A DNA stretch of 64,000 bases. Origin: CAZFOB01 sp964520325. Lineage in GTDB: Bacteria; Actinomycetota; JAICYB01. Numbering within the stretch: the stretch's first letter is position 1; the number at the start of each line of letters is the position of its first letter. The stretch lies in contig CAZFOB010000010.1 in the NCBI GenBank assembly GCA_964520325.1, forward strand, positions 70,701 to 134,700, written 5' to 3'. The notes under the pieces were generated by a model. It was not told the DNA's origin. It was given only the letters and a program-made list of their open reading frames with translations, and searched no databases. Below are positions 52,875 to 62,011 of this stretch, in pieces. Position numbers and translations under genes: made by a program.

Positions 52875-53608
52875 GCCGGCGCGTTGCGATCGTCAGTGAC
52901 GCCGCGTTCTATGTCGGGCCGGATCTAGCGCGACTTCTCGCCGCGCGCGACCACGACCTCGTGTTGGGCGACGCGAACGAGGAACTCGTCGATGAGCTCG
53001 CGTCGGCCGGCGCAACGGTCGAAAACGTCACCGGCGTCCGGGATCTCACTGCCGAAGGATCCGCGGAGCGACTGGTGCAAGCGGCGCTCGATCGGTTCGG
53101 CCGCATCGATTCCGCGACGGCGTTCACCGGGCAGATCATCGTCGGACGATTCCTGCAGTCGAGCGTCGACGACCTGCGCGTCGTGATGAAGGGCTGCCTC
53201 GAGTCGCCGTACAACTTCCTGCGCGCCGTCGTTCCGCAGATGGTCGAACAAGGCGAGGGACAAGTGCTCGTCCTCACGAGCGCGGCCGGCGCGCGTCCGA
53301 CGCCCGGAGCTCCGCTCTACTCGAGTGCCCGAGCGGGCGCGAACATGCTCGTACGCAACGTCGCTGCTGAAGTCGCGAAGAACGGTGTCCAAGTGAACGC
53401 CGTTGGGACGAACTTCATGGACTTCCCAGCCTTCCTCGCAGCCAATCGCGTCACCGACGAGGAGAGCCGCGCGCGGGTCGAGTCGATGGTGCCGATGAAG
53501 CGCCTCGGGGGCCTCGATGAGCTCGCGCATTTCTGTGCGCCGTTCGTCGACGGCACGAGCCGCTTCACCACCGGACAGTTCGTCGCCTACGCCGGCGGCT
53601 GGGCCTAA
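52871..53608 (+). CDS. Degenerate short-chain dehydrogenase family protein
   Basis: SDR-fold protein of 245 residues. The N-terminal cofactor loop reads VSDAAFYVGPDLARLL and lacks the TGxxxGxG glycines. The catalytic triad keeps Ser (LTSAAG, S137) and Y150, but the lysine of YxxxK is R154 (YSSAR). Probably reduced or altered catalysis, or a structural role. Overlaps the previous gene by 4 bases; its stop interlocks with the P450 stop. Confidence 0.8.
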   Translation: MSRRVAIVSDAAFYVGPDLARLLAARDHDLVLGDANEELVDELASAGATVENVTGVRDLTAEGSAERLVQAALDRFGRIDSATAFTGQIIVGRFLQSSVDDLRVVMKGCLESPYNFLRAVVPQMVEQGEGQVLVLTSAAGARPTPGAPLYSSARAGANMLVRNVAAEVAKNGVQVNAVGTNFMDFPAFLAANRVTDEESRARVESMVPMKRLGGLDELAHFCAPFVDGTSRFTTGQFVAYAGGWA

Positions 53609-54834
53609 GCGGCCCGGGGGCCGAGCTTCACCGGCAGCGACTTGATGCCGCGGATGAAGTTCGAGCGAAGGCGCTGCGCCGGCCCCGTCTGCTCGATGTC
53701 CGGGTAGCGCCGCATCAGCTCCTCGAAGAGTGCGCGGATCTCCTGGCGCGCGAGCGACGCACCGAGGCAGAAGTGCGGGCCGCCACCGCCGAAGGCGAGA
53801 TGCGGATTCGGCTGTCGTCCGACGTCGAAGTGACCGGCGTTGGTGAACACCTCGCTGTCGCGGTTGGCCGCGACATACCACATGCACACTTTCTCGCCCT
53901 CCGCGATGGTCTGTCCGCGGATCTCGGTATCTCGTGTGGCGGAGCGCTCGAAGTGCATGACCGACGTCGTGAGACGAAGCATCTCCTCGACCGCCGTCGG
54001 CATCAGCGACGGATCGTCCTGGAGGCGCCGCATCTCGTCCGGATTCTCGAAGAGCAGGAGCATGCCACCTGTGATGAGGTTGCGTGTCGTCTCGTTGCCT
54101 GCGATGACGAGAAGCATGCAGAAGATGAGGAAGTCGAGCTCGTCGAACTTCTCACCGTCGAGGTCGGCTTGCAGTAAGACGCTGACGAGATCGTCACCGG
54201 GATTCTTCTTGCGCTCCTCCGCGAGAGTCTTGAAGTAGTTGAACATCTCCATCTGCGCCGCGCCGGCCGACTCACCCGCGCCGGCGGACGTCGGGTTGTA
54301 GTCGGGGTCGGCGTTTCCGACCATGACGTCGCCGAGCTCCTTGAGCAAACGCGCGTCGTCCCGCGGCGTCCCCAGCATCTCGACGATCACCCGTAGCGGG
54401 AGCTCAGCCGAGATCCTGTCGACGAAATCCACGGTCTCATGGGATGAGGCGTCACCGAGCTCGTCGAAGATCAGCCGAGTCACTTCGCGCGTGTGCGGCT
54501 CGAGGTCGCGCACAAGGCGCGCCGTGAAGCCCTTCTCGACGAGAGATCGCAGCTTCTTGTGGCGTGGGTTGTCCATCGAGAGCATCGAGCCCTCGGGCTC
54601 GAGGCCGATGATCGTCCCCTGCGCGGAGCTGAAGATGTCGGGGTTCTTACTGACCGCGACGACGTCCGCGTACTTGGTGAGCGCCCAGAATCGATCCCGG
54701 ACGCCCTCGTTCCAGTACACGGGCGCCTCGCGCTGGAGGAGTTTGAACGCGCCGAGGGGATCACCGGACTGGAAGAGGTCGGGATCCGAAAGGTCGACGT
54801 GCAGGTCTACACGAGGCGTGTCGGGGGCTTTCAA
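53605..54834 (-). CDS. Cytochrome P450
   Basis: Soluble bacterial P450, 409 residues, TTG start. Oxygen-activation helix AGNETT (245-250), ExxR at E284-R287, and the haem-Cys loop FGGGGPHFCLGAS with C356. Resembles mycobacterial P450s that hydroxylate lipids, sterols or terpenes (inference). Transcribed divergently from an acyl-CoA dehydrogenase, with a TetR-type palindrome between them. A -10-like TATAAG lies 6 bases before the TTG. Confidence 0.92.
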   Translation of the reverse strand: MKAPDTPRVDLHVDLSDPDLFQSGDPLGAFKLLQREAPVYWNEGVRDRFWALTKYADVVAVSKNPDIFSSAQGTIIGLEPEGSMLSMDNPRHKKLRSLVEKGFTARLVRDLEPHTREVTRLIFDELGDASSHETVDFVDRISAELPLRVIVEMLGTPRDDARLLKELGDVMVGNADPDYNPTSAGAGESAGAAQMEMFNYFKTLAEERKKNPGDDLVSVLLQADLDGEKFDELDFLIFCMLLVIAGNETTRNLITGGMLLLFENPDEMRRLQDDPSLMPTAVEEMLRLTTSVMHFERSATRDTEIRGQTIAEGEKVCMWYVAANRDSEVFTNAGHFDVGRQPNPHLAFGGGGPHFCLGASLARQEIRALFEELMRRYPDIEQTGPAQRLRSNFIRGIKSLPVKLGPRAA

Positions 54835-54840
54835 GACGCG

Positions 54841-54885
54841 CTTATAGTGTCAGCCGCACCAAGAACTGACAACCCGTCAGATATT
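54841..54885. promoter_or_regulatory. Divergent promoter with TetR-type palindrome (P450 / acyl-CoA dehydrogenase)
   Basis: The plus strand at 54866-54880 reads CTGAC-AACCC-GTCAG, extending to GTCAGATA. This matches the operator at 46373-46395 at nearly every base when oriented the same way. Minus-strand TATAAG (54846-54841) sits 6 bases before the P450 start codon; plus-strand GATATT (54880-54885) overlaps the operator and would drive the dehydrogenase. Binding would be expected to block both promoters. Confidence 0.7.
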
Positions 54886-54902
54886 CGAAATGACAAACAC
54901 TT

Positions 54903-56072
54903 ATGGACTTCGAACTCCCAGCTGAACATCCGGCAAGAACGACGGTCCGTGAATGGATCGCCGAACATCCGACTCCCTCTCCGCGCGAGCTCGCCGACAG
55001 CGGTTACGTCGTCCCGCACTGGCCGAAACCATGGGGCCTCGACGCCGGCCCCATCGAACAGCTCCTGATATCCGACGAGCTGAAGCGCGCGAACATCCAG
55101 CGCCCGATCAATCCGATCGGCATCGGACATTGCGGCCCGATCCTCGTCATACACGGAAGCGACGAACAGAAGCAACGTTACATCCCGCCGATGCTTTCGG
55201 CCGATGAGATCTGGTGCCAGCTCTTCAGCGAGCCCGGCGCAGGCTCCGACCTCGCCGGTGTCTCGACCCGCGTCGAGAAGACCGATGACGGCTGGGTCGT
55301 CAACGGACAGAAGGTCTGGACGTCGCTCGCGCACGACGCGAGCTACGGGATCCTGCTGGCGCGCACCAACCCCGACGTCCCCAAGCACCAGGGTCTCAGC
55401 TACTTCCTCGTCGACATGAAGACGCCTGGGGTGGACGTCCGTCCGCTCATCGAGATGACGGGGGACCACCTGTTCAACGAAGTCTTCTTCACCGACGTCC
55501 ACATCCCGGCCGACGCGCTCATCGGGGACGAGGGCAACGGCTGGGGGATGGCTCGTGACACGCTCGACAACGAGCGTGTCACCCTGTCGCGCGCGGGTCT
55601 GCAGTGGGGCTGGGGCCCCACTGCAGAAGACCTCGTGCAGGTCGCACGCGACGCCGCCAGCGCGGGAAGGCCCGTGAAGGACGCGGTGCTCCGGATGCGC
55701 CTGGTCGAGGCGTACATCGAGCACGAGATCATCCGCATCCACGGCCTGCGCATGGTGGCGGCAGCGGTGTCAGGACGTCCCGGGCCGGAGGCGTCGTTGC
55801 GAAAGGCTCTCTCCGACCCGCACGGGCAGAAGACGTTCATCCTCTCGAAGGACCTCGCCGGTGCGTCCGGGATGCTCCTGGACAGCGGACCGATGGGGGC
55901 CGACCCGATGTGGTGGTCGCGCGGATTCCTGTTCGCACCAGCCCTGACCATCGGGGGCGGGACGTCCGAGGTGCTGCGCAATGTGATCGCCGAACGCATG
56001 CTCGGCCTCCCGCGCGAGAAGGAAGAGGACTCCGACAAGCCCTGGCGCGAGACGCGAAAAGCTCGGATCTAA
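54903..56072 (+). CDS. Acyl-CoA dehydrogenase
   Basis: FadE-type acyl-CoA dehydrogenase, 389 residues (MDFELPAEHPARTTVR). Motifs QLFSEPGAGSDLAG, WVVNGQKVWTSLA and IGGGTSEVLRNVIAERMLGLPRE. It is missing the first helical turns typical of longer family members but is otherwise complete. Monocistronic: a strong hairpin follows the stop. Confidence 0.92.
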   Translation: MDFELPAEHPARTTVREWIAEHPTPSPRELADSGYVVPHWPKPWGLDAGPIEQLLISDELKRANIQRPINPIGIGHCGPILVIHGSDEQKQRYIPPMLSADEIWCQLFSEPGAGSDLAGVSTRVEKTDDGWVVNGQKVWTSLAHDASYGILLARTNPDVPKHQGLSYFLVDMKTPGVDVRPLIEMTGDHLFNEVFFTDVHIPADALIGDEGNGWGMARDTLDNERVTLSRAGLQWGWGPTAEDLVQVARDAASAGRPVKDAVLRMRLVEAYIEHEIIRIHGLRMVAAAVSGRPGPEASLRKALSDPHGQKTFILSKDLAGASGMLLDSGPMGADPMWWSRGFLFAPALTIGGGTSEVLRNVIAERMLGLPREKEEDSDKPWRETRKARI

Positions 56073-56095
56073 CGGACGCGGGGCTCAAGCAACGG

Positions 56096-56131
56096 ACCGT
56101 GGCTCGGCAGAGCGCTCGGCCGAGCCACGGT
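56096..56131. terminator. Bidirectional hairpin between convergent genes
   Basis: A perfect 13-bp inverted repeat (ACCGTGGCTCGGC / GCCGAGCCACGGT) with a 10-base loop lies between the dehydrogenase stop (56072) and the VapC-like stop (56149). No U-run follows on either strand, so it is an I-shaped or Rho-assisted type terminator. Confidence 0.75.
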
Positions 56132-56148
56132 GCTGCTCGCGTAAGCCA

Positions 56149-56571
56149 TCAGTCCTCTCGACGGCTCGGGAGCCTCCGTACCTCGATGCCCTCCTCTCGT
56201 GCCGCACTCGCGACGTCGCCGTCGGCCGTTGCGATGACGTCGTCCGGACCTGCCGACGCGAGAAGGAAGCAGTCGGCGAGCGACAGGTCGCGCTCCTTGC
56301 GGTCGTAGTAGCGCGCGCGGATCTCTGCGACTCGCCACGACATCGGCTCGTCGGTCGTCGCCACCGCGACCGGTCCCCCGATCAGACCCGACAGCGCACC
56401 CTCCACCTCGCGCATGTCGACGCGATCGACACGGGCCAGCTGATCGAGGACCTCGGCGAGGTTGACCGTGTTGATGACGCAATCGCCGCCGCGGAGCAGC
56501 GCCTCGACCGCGCCGGCGGCCGTCTCGTCGCGGAGGTACGCGAGCAACGCGTACGCGTCGAGGACGATCAC
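56149..56571 (-). CDS. PIN-domain ribonuclease toxin (VapC-like)
   Basis: PIN-domain protein of 140 residues, GTG start overlapping the antitoxin stop (GTGA). The four acidic catalytic residues are visible: D5 (MIVLDAYALL), E40 (NLAEVL), D100 (LADCFLL) and D117 (TADGD). Predicted Mg-dependent endoribonuclease toxin, kept inactive by the preceding AbrB-type antitoxin. Confidence 0.88.
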   Translation of the reverse strand: MIVLDAYALLAYLRDETAAGAVEALLRGGDCVINTVNLAEVLDQLARVDRVDMREVEGALSGLIGGPVAVATTDEPMSWRVAEIRARYYDRKERDLSLADCFLLASAGPDDVIATADGDVASAAREEGIEVRRLPSRRED

Positions 56572-56813
56572 GTCCGGCGACGGCTCTCCGAGCGTCGCTC
56601 GTCCGAGCGCGCACGCGTGCGCATCTCGCTCGACGAACGGCGGACACGCGATGCGAGCACACCACGTGCCGCTGCGATCGGATCGTCGTCCACGGGCCGC
56701 AGGACGAGGTGGTCACCGAAGTCCTCGACGACCACCGTCGACGTGTTCCACCTCTTCCGGACCTCGGCGGGGACGGAGACCTGGCCGCCGCGCGATACAC
56801 GAAGCCTCTTCAT
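56568..56813 (-). CDS. AbrB/MazE-type antitoxin
   Basis: DNA-binding antitoxin of 81 residues from ATG 56813 (MKRLRVSRGGQVSVPAEVR). The swapped-hairpin AbrB motif is RGGQVSVPAEVRKRW, and the C-terminus is highly charged (RTRARSDERRSESRRRT) for toxin binding. ATG 56819 is also in frame, but it lies only 1 base after a -10-like TAAACT, whereas 56813 lies 7 bases after it, fitting a leaderless start. Coupled to the PIN toxin by a 4-base overlap. Confidence 0.82.
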   Translation of the reverse strand: MKRLRVSRGGQVSVPAEVRKRWNTSTVVVEDFGDHLVLRPVDDDPIAAARGVLASRVRRSSSEMRTRARSDERRSESRRRT

Positions 56814-56820
56814 GTCCATG

Positions 56821-56829
56821 AGTTTAGCA
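56821..56829 (-). promoter_or_regulatory. Extended -10 promoter of the antitoxin-toxin pair
   Basis: On the minus strand TGC-TAAACT forms an extended -10 element (56829-56821), ending 7 bases before the ATG at 56813. No ribosome-binding site is present, so a leaderless transcript is likely. Confidence 0.5.
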
Positions 56830-56909
56830 CATGTACATGGATCTCTTGCATGGTCTACCTCTCTTCGCGCCCCGACTACACTCTCGTCCCGACCAGCCAG
56901 GAGATATAG

Positions 56910-57716
56910 GTGGAACCCGCCGTCCTGTACGAGATCGACGGGCACATCGCGACGGTTACGTTCAACCGTCCCGAGGCGCGCAACGCCGTCAATCCCGAAG
57001 TCATCGTCCGGCTCTCCGACGCATGGGACGCAATCGATGGCGACGACAACGTGCGGGTCGCGATCCTCACCGGTGCCCACGGACATTTCTGCGCGGGGGC
57101 CGACCTCGACCGACTCGTCGGCAAGCTGATGGCGGGCGGCGACCCTGCCGACGAGTACGAGGCGCGCATCCAGGATGACTACTCGATCATCTACAAGGGG
57201 TTCCTGCGTTCCCATCGGCTGACCAAGCCGCTGATCGCCGCGATCGAAGGTTTCTGCCTCGCCGGCGGTGGCGAGCTGCTGCAATCGTGCGACATCCGGG
57301 TGGCGGGCGAGTCGGCCGAGCTCGGCATCACCGAAGCCAGGTGGGGACTGTTCCCGATCGCCGGATCGACGGTGCGGCTCAAGCGGCAGATCCCGTACAC
57401 GAAAGCCATGGAGATGCTGCTCACTGCTGGTCGCTATTCGGCTCGCGATTGCTTGAGCTTCGGCCTCATCGGTCACGTCGTCGCCGACGGACAGGCCCTC
57501 GTCAAAGCACAGGAGCTCGCCCAGCAGGTCGCGTCCAACGGTCCGCTCGCGATACGCAAGATCAAGCAATCGGTCGTTGAGACTGAGTGGCTTCCAGAGC
57601 AGCAGGCGCTCGATCGCGAGCTCGAGCTCGGGATGGAAGTGATGTTGAGCAAGGACGCGCGCGAAGGCCCGAAAGCCTTCAAGGAGAAGCGCAAGCCGAA
57701 CTTCACCGGCACATGA
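56910..57716 (+). CDS. Enoyl-CoA hydratase/isomerase family protein
   Basis: Crotonase-fold enzyme, 268 residues, GTG start with AGGAGATATAG upstream. Oxyanion-hole segments HFCAGADLDRL and IAAIEGFCLAGGGELLQSCD are present. One catalytic Glu position is retained in LGITEARWGLFPIAGST. Likely hydrates an enoyl-CoA in beta-oxidation. Followed after about 60 bases by the acyl-CoA ligase. Confidence 0.9.
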   Translation: MEPAVLYEIDGHIATVTFNRPEARNAVNPEVIVRLSDAWDAIDGDDNVRVAILTGAHGHFCAGADLDRLVGKLMAGGDPADEYEARIQDDYSIIYKGFLRSHRLTKPLIAAIEGFCLAGGGELLQSCDIRVAGESAELGITEARWGLFPIAGSTVRLKRQIPYTKAMEMLLTAGRYSARDCLSFGLIGHVVADGQALVKAQELAQQVASNGPLAIRKIKQSVVETEWLPEQQALDRELELGMEVMLSKDAREGPKAFKEKRKPNFTGT

Positions 57717-57777
57717 CCTGGGATCTGCGCCCGTCCTAAATGTCCGCCGACAGCGAGCATCTTCAGGAGGGAACCGA

Positions 57778-59337
57778 ATGAGCGACGGACCAACGCTGGG
57801 GTTCTGGGCGTACGCAGCGGAGAACCGCGACAAACTCTGCATCGTCGATCCGGACGGAACCGAGCGGTCGTTCGGCGAGGTGCTCGACCGGTGCAATCAG
57901 TACTCGCACGGACTTCGCGATCTCGGCCTGAAAGCCGGCGACGGGATCGCAACGATCCTGCCGAACGAGCACACATTGATCGAGCTCTACCTCGCGGCCT
58001 TACAGATCGGCCTGTACTTCACCCCGGTCAACTGGCACCTCGTCGCACGCGAGATCGAATACATCCTCGAGGACTCCGACGCGAAAGTCGTCGTCGCAAG
58101 CGAACGATTCGCCGACGCCGCCAAGGCCGCATGCGATGCAGCCGGTGTTCCGGACAACGTGCGATTCGCGTCCGGCAAGGTCGATGGCTTCCGAGACATC
58201 AGGGAACTCTCGGAGGGACAGCCGACGACGCGCCCGGACGACCTCTCGTCCGGCCAGGCGATGATGTACACGTCCGGGACGACGGGGAGCCCGAAGGGTG
58301 TCCGCCGCAAGATGTCGGACGCGTCGCCCGACGACACCGCCATCGGGATGGCGTTCTTTCCGCTGATGTTCGACTTCCAACCGGGCACCGGAGTGCACCT
58401 GACGGTCGGACCCCTGTACCACGCTGCGCAGATCATGTTCAACACGTCGTCCCTGCACCTCGGGCACACGGTCGTGCTCATGGACAGATGGACGCCGGAA
58501 GGCACGCTCGAGCGCGTCGACCGCTACAAGGTGACGACATCGCATCTCGTCCCGACGATGTTCCATCGACTGCTTGCGCTCCCCGAGTCAGAGCGCGCGA
58601 AGTACGACGTCTCGAGCTGGACCAATGTTGTCCACGCCGCGGCGCCGTGCCCCGTTCCGACGAAGCAAGCGATGCTCGACTGGTGGGGGCCGTGCATCTA
58701 CGAGTACTACGCGGCCACCGAAGGCGGCGGCACGACGGTGAAGCCGGACGAGTGGCTGAGGAAACCAGGCACCGTTGGACAGCCGTGGCCCACTGCGGAG
58801 ATCAAGATCCTCGACGACGACGGCAACGTGCAGGCACCGAACGTGCCCGGCACCGTCTGGATCAAGCCGCCGGGCGCCGCAGCATTCGAGTACCACAAGG
58901 ACAAGAAGAAGACGAGCGACTCGTGGAAGGACGGGTTCTTCACCGTCGGCGACATCGGCTACCTCGATGAGGACGGATGGTTGTTCCTCAGTGATCGGAA
59001 GGCCGACATGATCATCTCGGGCGGCGTGAACATCTACCCGGCCGAGATCGAGAACGTGCTCGCGACGCATCCCCTGGTTGCGGACGTCGGAGTCATCGGT
59101 ATCCCGAACGAAGACTGGGGTGAGGAGGTCAAAGCCCTCGTCGAGCTGCATGAGGGGATCGAGCCGTCCGATGATGTGATCGGGGAGCTCGCTGCGTTCT
59201 GCCGCGAGAACCTCGCGGGTTTCAAGGTGCCGCGCAGCTTCGAGTTTCGAGAGCACCTGCCGCGCACCGACACAGGCAAGCTGCTCAAGCGTGAGCTCCG
59301 GGAGCCCTACTGGGCGGGCCGCGAGAAACGGATCTAG
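57778..59337 (+). CDS. Acyl-CoA synthetase (FadD-like)
   Basis: AMP-forming acyl-CoA ligase, 519 residues, AGGAGG upstream. Motifs: P-loop MYTSGTTGSPKGV, A5 YEYYAATEGGG, A8 region FFTVGDIGYLDEDGWLFLSDRKADMIISGG, and catalytic Lys near the end (TDTGKLLKRE). Activates a carboxylic acid for entry into the catabolic pathways encoded around it. Its TAG stop interlocks with the nitroreductase stop (CTAG). Confidence 0.93.
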   Translation: MSDGPTLGFWAYAAENRDKLCIVDPDGTERSFGEVLDRCNQYSHGLRDLGLKAGDGIATILPNEHTLIELYLAALQIGLYFTPVNWHLVAREIEYILEDSDAKVVVASERFADAAKAACDAAGVPDNVRFASGKVDGFRDIRELSEGQPTTRPDDLSSGQAMMYTSGTTGSPKGVRRKMSDASPDDTAIGMAFFPLMFDFQPGTGVHLTVGPLYHAAQIMFNTSSLHLGHTVVLMDRWTPEGTLERVDRYKVTTSHLVPTMFHRLLALPESERAKYDVSSWTNVVHAAAPCPVPTKQAMLDWWGPCIYEYYAATEGGGTTVKPDEWLRKPGTVGQPWPTAEIKILDDDGNVQAPNVPGTVWIKPPGAAAFEYHKDKKKTSDSWKDGFFTVGDIGYLDEDGWLFLSDRKADMIISGGVNIYPAEIENVLATHPLVADVGVIGIPNEDWGEEVKALVELHEGIEPSDDVIGELAAFCRENLAGFKVPRSFEFREHLPRTDTGKLLKRELREPYWAGREKRI

Positions 59338-59990
59338 GCCGGCTTCTCGCGGTTGCCGAAGCCGTTCCAGTGCGTGACGGCGGCTGCGGGCTTCCGTCTC
59401 GCGACACCGAACTTGCCTTTCGGACGGCCCATCGCGACGAGCGCGATGATCTGCATCGTGTCGGGCACGCCGAGCACCGCACGGAGGTCGTCCTGATAGA
59501 TACGGAACGCCGTCGTCATCGTCGTTCCGATGCCGAGCGAACGCGCCGCAACCATCAGGTTCTGAACGGCGGGATAGACCGAGGCCTGCACGGTGCCGAT
59601 GTCCAGCGGCCCTTCGTCGTCGTGCAGCGTCATGTCGATGCCGTGCGCGCAGACGGCCACGAGCGCGGGGGCCGTTGCCATGTTGTCGGCGAGATGCCTG
59701 GAGCTCGCACGCGTGCGATGGAAGCTCGCTTCGTCCTCCGGTGAACGGAATCCCATCTCTAGCGCGAGGAGCGCCTTCTCGTATCGGTCGTACGCGCGCT
59801 TGTAAACCTCACCGACCTTCTGCTTCACGTCCCCGTCGGTGATGGCAACGAACGCCCACGGCTGGATGTTGCCACCGCTCGGGGCCTGCACGGCAGCCCC
59901 GATGCACTGGACGATCTCGTCGTTGGTCACCGGCTCCTCGGTGAAACGCCGGATCGCACGCGTCGTTCTGATGATCTCGATCGGATCCAT
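59334..59990 (-). CDS. Nitroreductase family FMN protein
   Basis: Nitroreductase-fold oxidoreductase, 218 residues (MDPIEIIRTTRAIRRFT). Features the N-terminal RAIRRF FMN-phosphate contact, APSGGNIQPW, and ARSLGIGTTMTT. The substrate is unknown; members reduce nitro groups, quinones or thioester conjugates. A GGGGAGA ribosome-binding site lies within the end of the upstream enoyl-CoA hydratase gene. Confidence 0.88.
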   Translation of the reverse strand: MDPIEIIRTTRAIRRFTEEPVTNDEIVQCIGAAVQAPSGGNIQPWAFVAITDGDVKQKVGEVYKRAYDRYEKALLALEMGFRSPEDEASFHRTRASSRHLADNMATAPALVAVCAHGIDMTLHDDEGPLDIGTVQASVYPAVQNLMVAARSLGIGTTMTTAFRIYQDDLRAVLGVPDTMQIIALVAMGRPKGKFGVARRKPAAAVTHWNGFGNREKPA

Positions 59991-60851
59991 CTATCTCCCC
60001 TTGAAGTTCGGCTCCCGCTTCTCTTTGAGTGCCGCCAACGCTTCAGCGTGGTCCTCGCTCTTGAACGTCAGCAGTTCCATCGACAATGCATAGTCGAAGG
60101 CCGTCGCGAGTGCCTGCTTCACAAGCTGATTGACCGCCATCTTCGTGTAGCGGATGGCGAGCGGCGCTCCAGCAGCCAGCCGCTGCGCGAAAGCCATCGC
60201 CGCGTCGTCCAACTTGTCGTCGTCGCACACCTCGTTGATGAGACCGATGCGATGCGCTTCCTCAGCGGTCAGCGGATCGCCAGTCATCAGATACCGCTTG
60301 GCGAGTGCCGGACCGACGGCGAGCGGCCACGCGACCGCACCCCCGTCACCGGCGACCACACCTACTCGCACGTGCGGATCGGCGATCGTGGCGCTGCGCG
60401 CAGCGAAGATCGTGTCGCACAACAACGCGATCGTCGCGCCGAGACCGATCGCGTGGCCGTTGATCGCGCACACGATGGGGATCTCGACATCGAGGAGATC
60501 CCAGATGATCTGCTTGCCTTCGCGACGAAGTTCCTCGAGGCGGCCGGATGCTTGAAGACTCGGGAACCAGTTGAAGTCGCCGCCGGCAGAGAATGCTCGT
60601 CCGCGTCCGGTCAGGAGCACAGCCCGAGCATCAGTCTCCGCCCGGAGATCGCCGAACAGCCAGCGAAGCTCGTGATGCAGGACTCCGTCCACCGCGTTGA
60701 GGTCGCTGCGCGGATGGTCGATCACAACACGCAAGACATCGTCGATGCGCTCGAAGCGGATGCACTCGTATCCTTCATCGTCGCTGGCATCGTCGCTGGG
60801 CGCCGCGCTCCGCGTCGCCCGCCGTCCGTCAGAGCTGGGAGACATCAGCAC
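59991..60851 (-). CDS. Enoyl-CoA hydratase/isomerase family protein
   Basis: Crotonase-fold protein, 286 residues with a polar N-terminal extension of about 25. Oxyanion-hole segments RAFSAGGDFNW and CAINGHAIGLGATIALLCD are visible. The usual catalytic Glu segment reads DPHVRVGVVAGDGGA, so the second Glu is not obvious. Start GTG 60851 lies inside the preceding gene (23-base overlap); ATG 60845 is an alternative. Role inferred as acyl-CoA hydration or isomerisation. Confidence 0.88.
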   Translation of the reverse strand: MLMSPSSDGRRATRSAAPSDDASDDEGYECIRFERIDDVLRVVIDHPRSDLNAVDGVLHHELRWLFGDLRAETDARAVLLTGRGRAFSAGGDFNWFPSLQASGRLEELRREGKQIIWDLLDVEIPIVCAINGHAIGLGATIALLCDTIFAARSATIADPHVRVGVVAGDGGAVAWPLAVGPALAKRYLMTGDPLTAEEAHRIGLINEVCDDDKLDDAAMAFAQRLAAGAPLAIRYTKMAVNQLVKQALATAFDYALSMELLTFKSEDHAEALAALKEKREPNFKGR

Positions 60852-61977
60852 TCACCCCAAGGATCACGCGGCCGACGAGCTCGAGCGTCGGCGGACCGAC
60901 GGCGAGGTGCTGAGTGATGGCGTGCACATCGCGGAACGCACGCTGCAGCCGGCTCTGCGAGAAGATCGACGTTCCGCCACCGGCATCATAACTGCGATCG
61001 ACAACACGTGCCGAAGCACGGACGGCGTGGGTCGCCGCCAGGCGCAACGACGCGCGCTGCTCGAGCGTCGGATCCCGATGGTCCTCTGCCGACGACCAGG
61101 CCTCGTCCACGACTTCGAACAGCAACGCTCTGGCCGATCGCAGCTCGGCTTCTGCAGTGGCGCGCTCGGTCTGGATGTGAGCCCGCTGACCAAGCTTGCG
61201 CGCCGTTCCCGTCGGCGTCTTCGCACTCGCAAGGACGTCGAACTCGTCGATCGCACCGCGGGCAACACCGAGAGCGACGGATGCGACGCCGAGCGCCAGC
61301 ATGCTGAACAAGGGGAACCGGTAGAGAGGGCCGGCGTGATGGGGTTCGGCTCCGATCAGCGGGAAGGTCCTCGACGCGGGGACGAGCACGTCCTCGGCCC
61401 CCACGTGATTACTTCCGGTCCCTCGAAGGCCGGACACGTACCAGGTGTCCTCGATCACAAGCTCGCTCACGGGAACCATCACGAAGCGCATGTCGGGACG
61501 ATCGCCTTCCAGCCTCGGGACGTCCCCGTCGAAGACGACCGCGCCAAGGGCGAACCAGTCGCTGTGCGTGACGCCGCTTCCGAAGGCCCAGCGTCCGGAA
61601 AGCCGGAAGGCATCGCCGTCCGGGGTCAGCCGTCCGTTCGGAGCGACGACGCCACCTGTGCGCACGCGTTGCACGGTGTAGATCGCGTGCGCTTCGTTCG
61701 GCGCGAGCAGCGCGGAGATGACGCTCGTCTGCGCACCGATCATCGCGCACCAGCCAACCGATGCATCGGCACGCGCGAGGGCCTCGAAACTCTTCAGCTG
61801 AGTAGCCAGAGCGACCTCGCCGCCGCCGAGCGCAGCCGGTACACCTGCTCGAAAGATCCCGGCGTCGGTGAGCGACTCAACCAGCGCGTGCGGAAGCCGG
61901 CGTCCCACCTCGATCTCGTCGGCGGCGGCACGGACCTCGTCGCCGAGCGCGCAGGCTGTCACCGTCAGGTCACCCAT
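60829..61977 (-). CDS. Acyl-CoA dehydrogenase-fold flavin monooxygenase-like protein
   Basis: Protein of 382 residues with the acyl-CoA dehydrogenase fold (residues 1-110 helical, then beta, then four-helix bundle). It lacks the SEPGAGSD and GGGT signatures of true dehydrogenases. The middle WAFGSGVTHSDWFALG and C-terminal YDAGGGTSIFSQSRLQRAFRDVHAITQH are typical of reduced-flavin-dependent hydroxylases such as HsaA/DszC. Suggests hydroxylation of an aromatic or polycyclic intermediate (inference). Confidence 0.85.
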   Translation of the reverse strand: MGDLTVTACALGDEVRAAADEIEVGRRLPHALVESLTDAGIFRAGVPAALGGGEVALATQLKSFEALARADASVGWCAMIGAQTSVISALLAPNEAHAIYTVQRVRTGGVVAPNGRLTPDGDAFRLSGRWAFGSGVTHSDWFALGAVVFDGDVPRLEGDRPDMRFVMVPVSELVIEDTWYVSGLRGTGSNHVGAEDVLVPASRTFPLIGAEPHHAGPLYRFPLFSMLALGVASVALGVARGAIDEFDVLASAKTPTGTARKLGQRAHIQTERATAEAELRSARALLFEVVDEAWSSAEDHRDPTLEQRASLRLAATHAVRASARVVDRSYDAGGGTSIFSQSRLQRAFRDVHAITQHLAVGPPTLELVGRVILGVSADVSQL

Positions 61978-62011
61978 GACCCTCGACGATACCGACAGCG
62001 GCGTCGATGGA

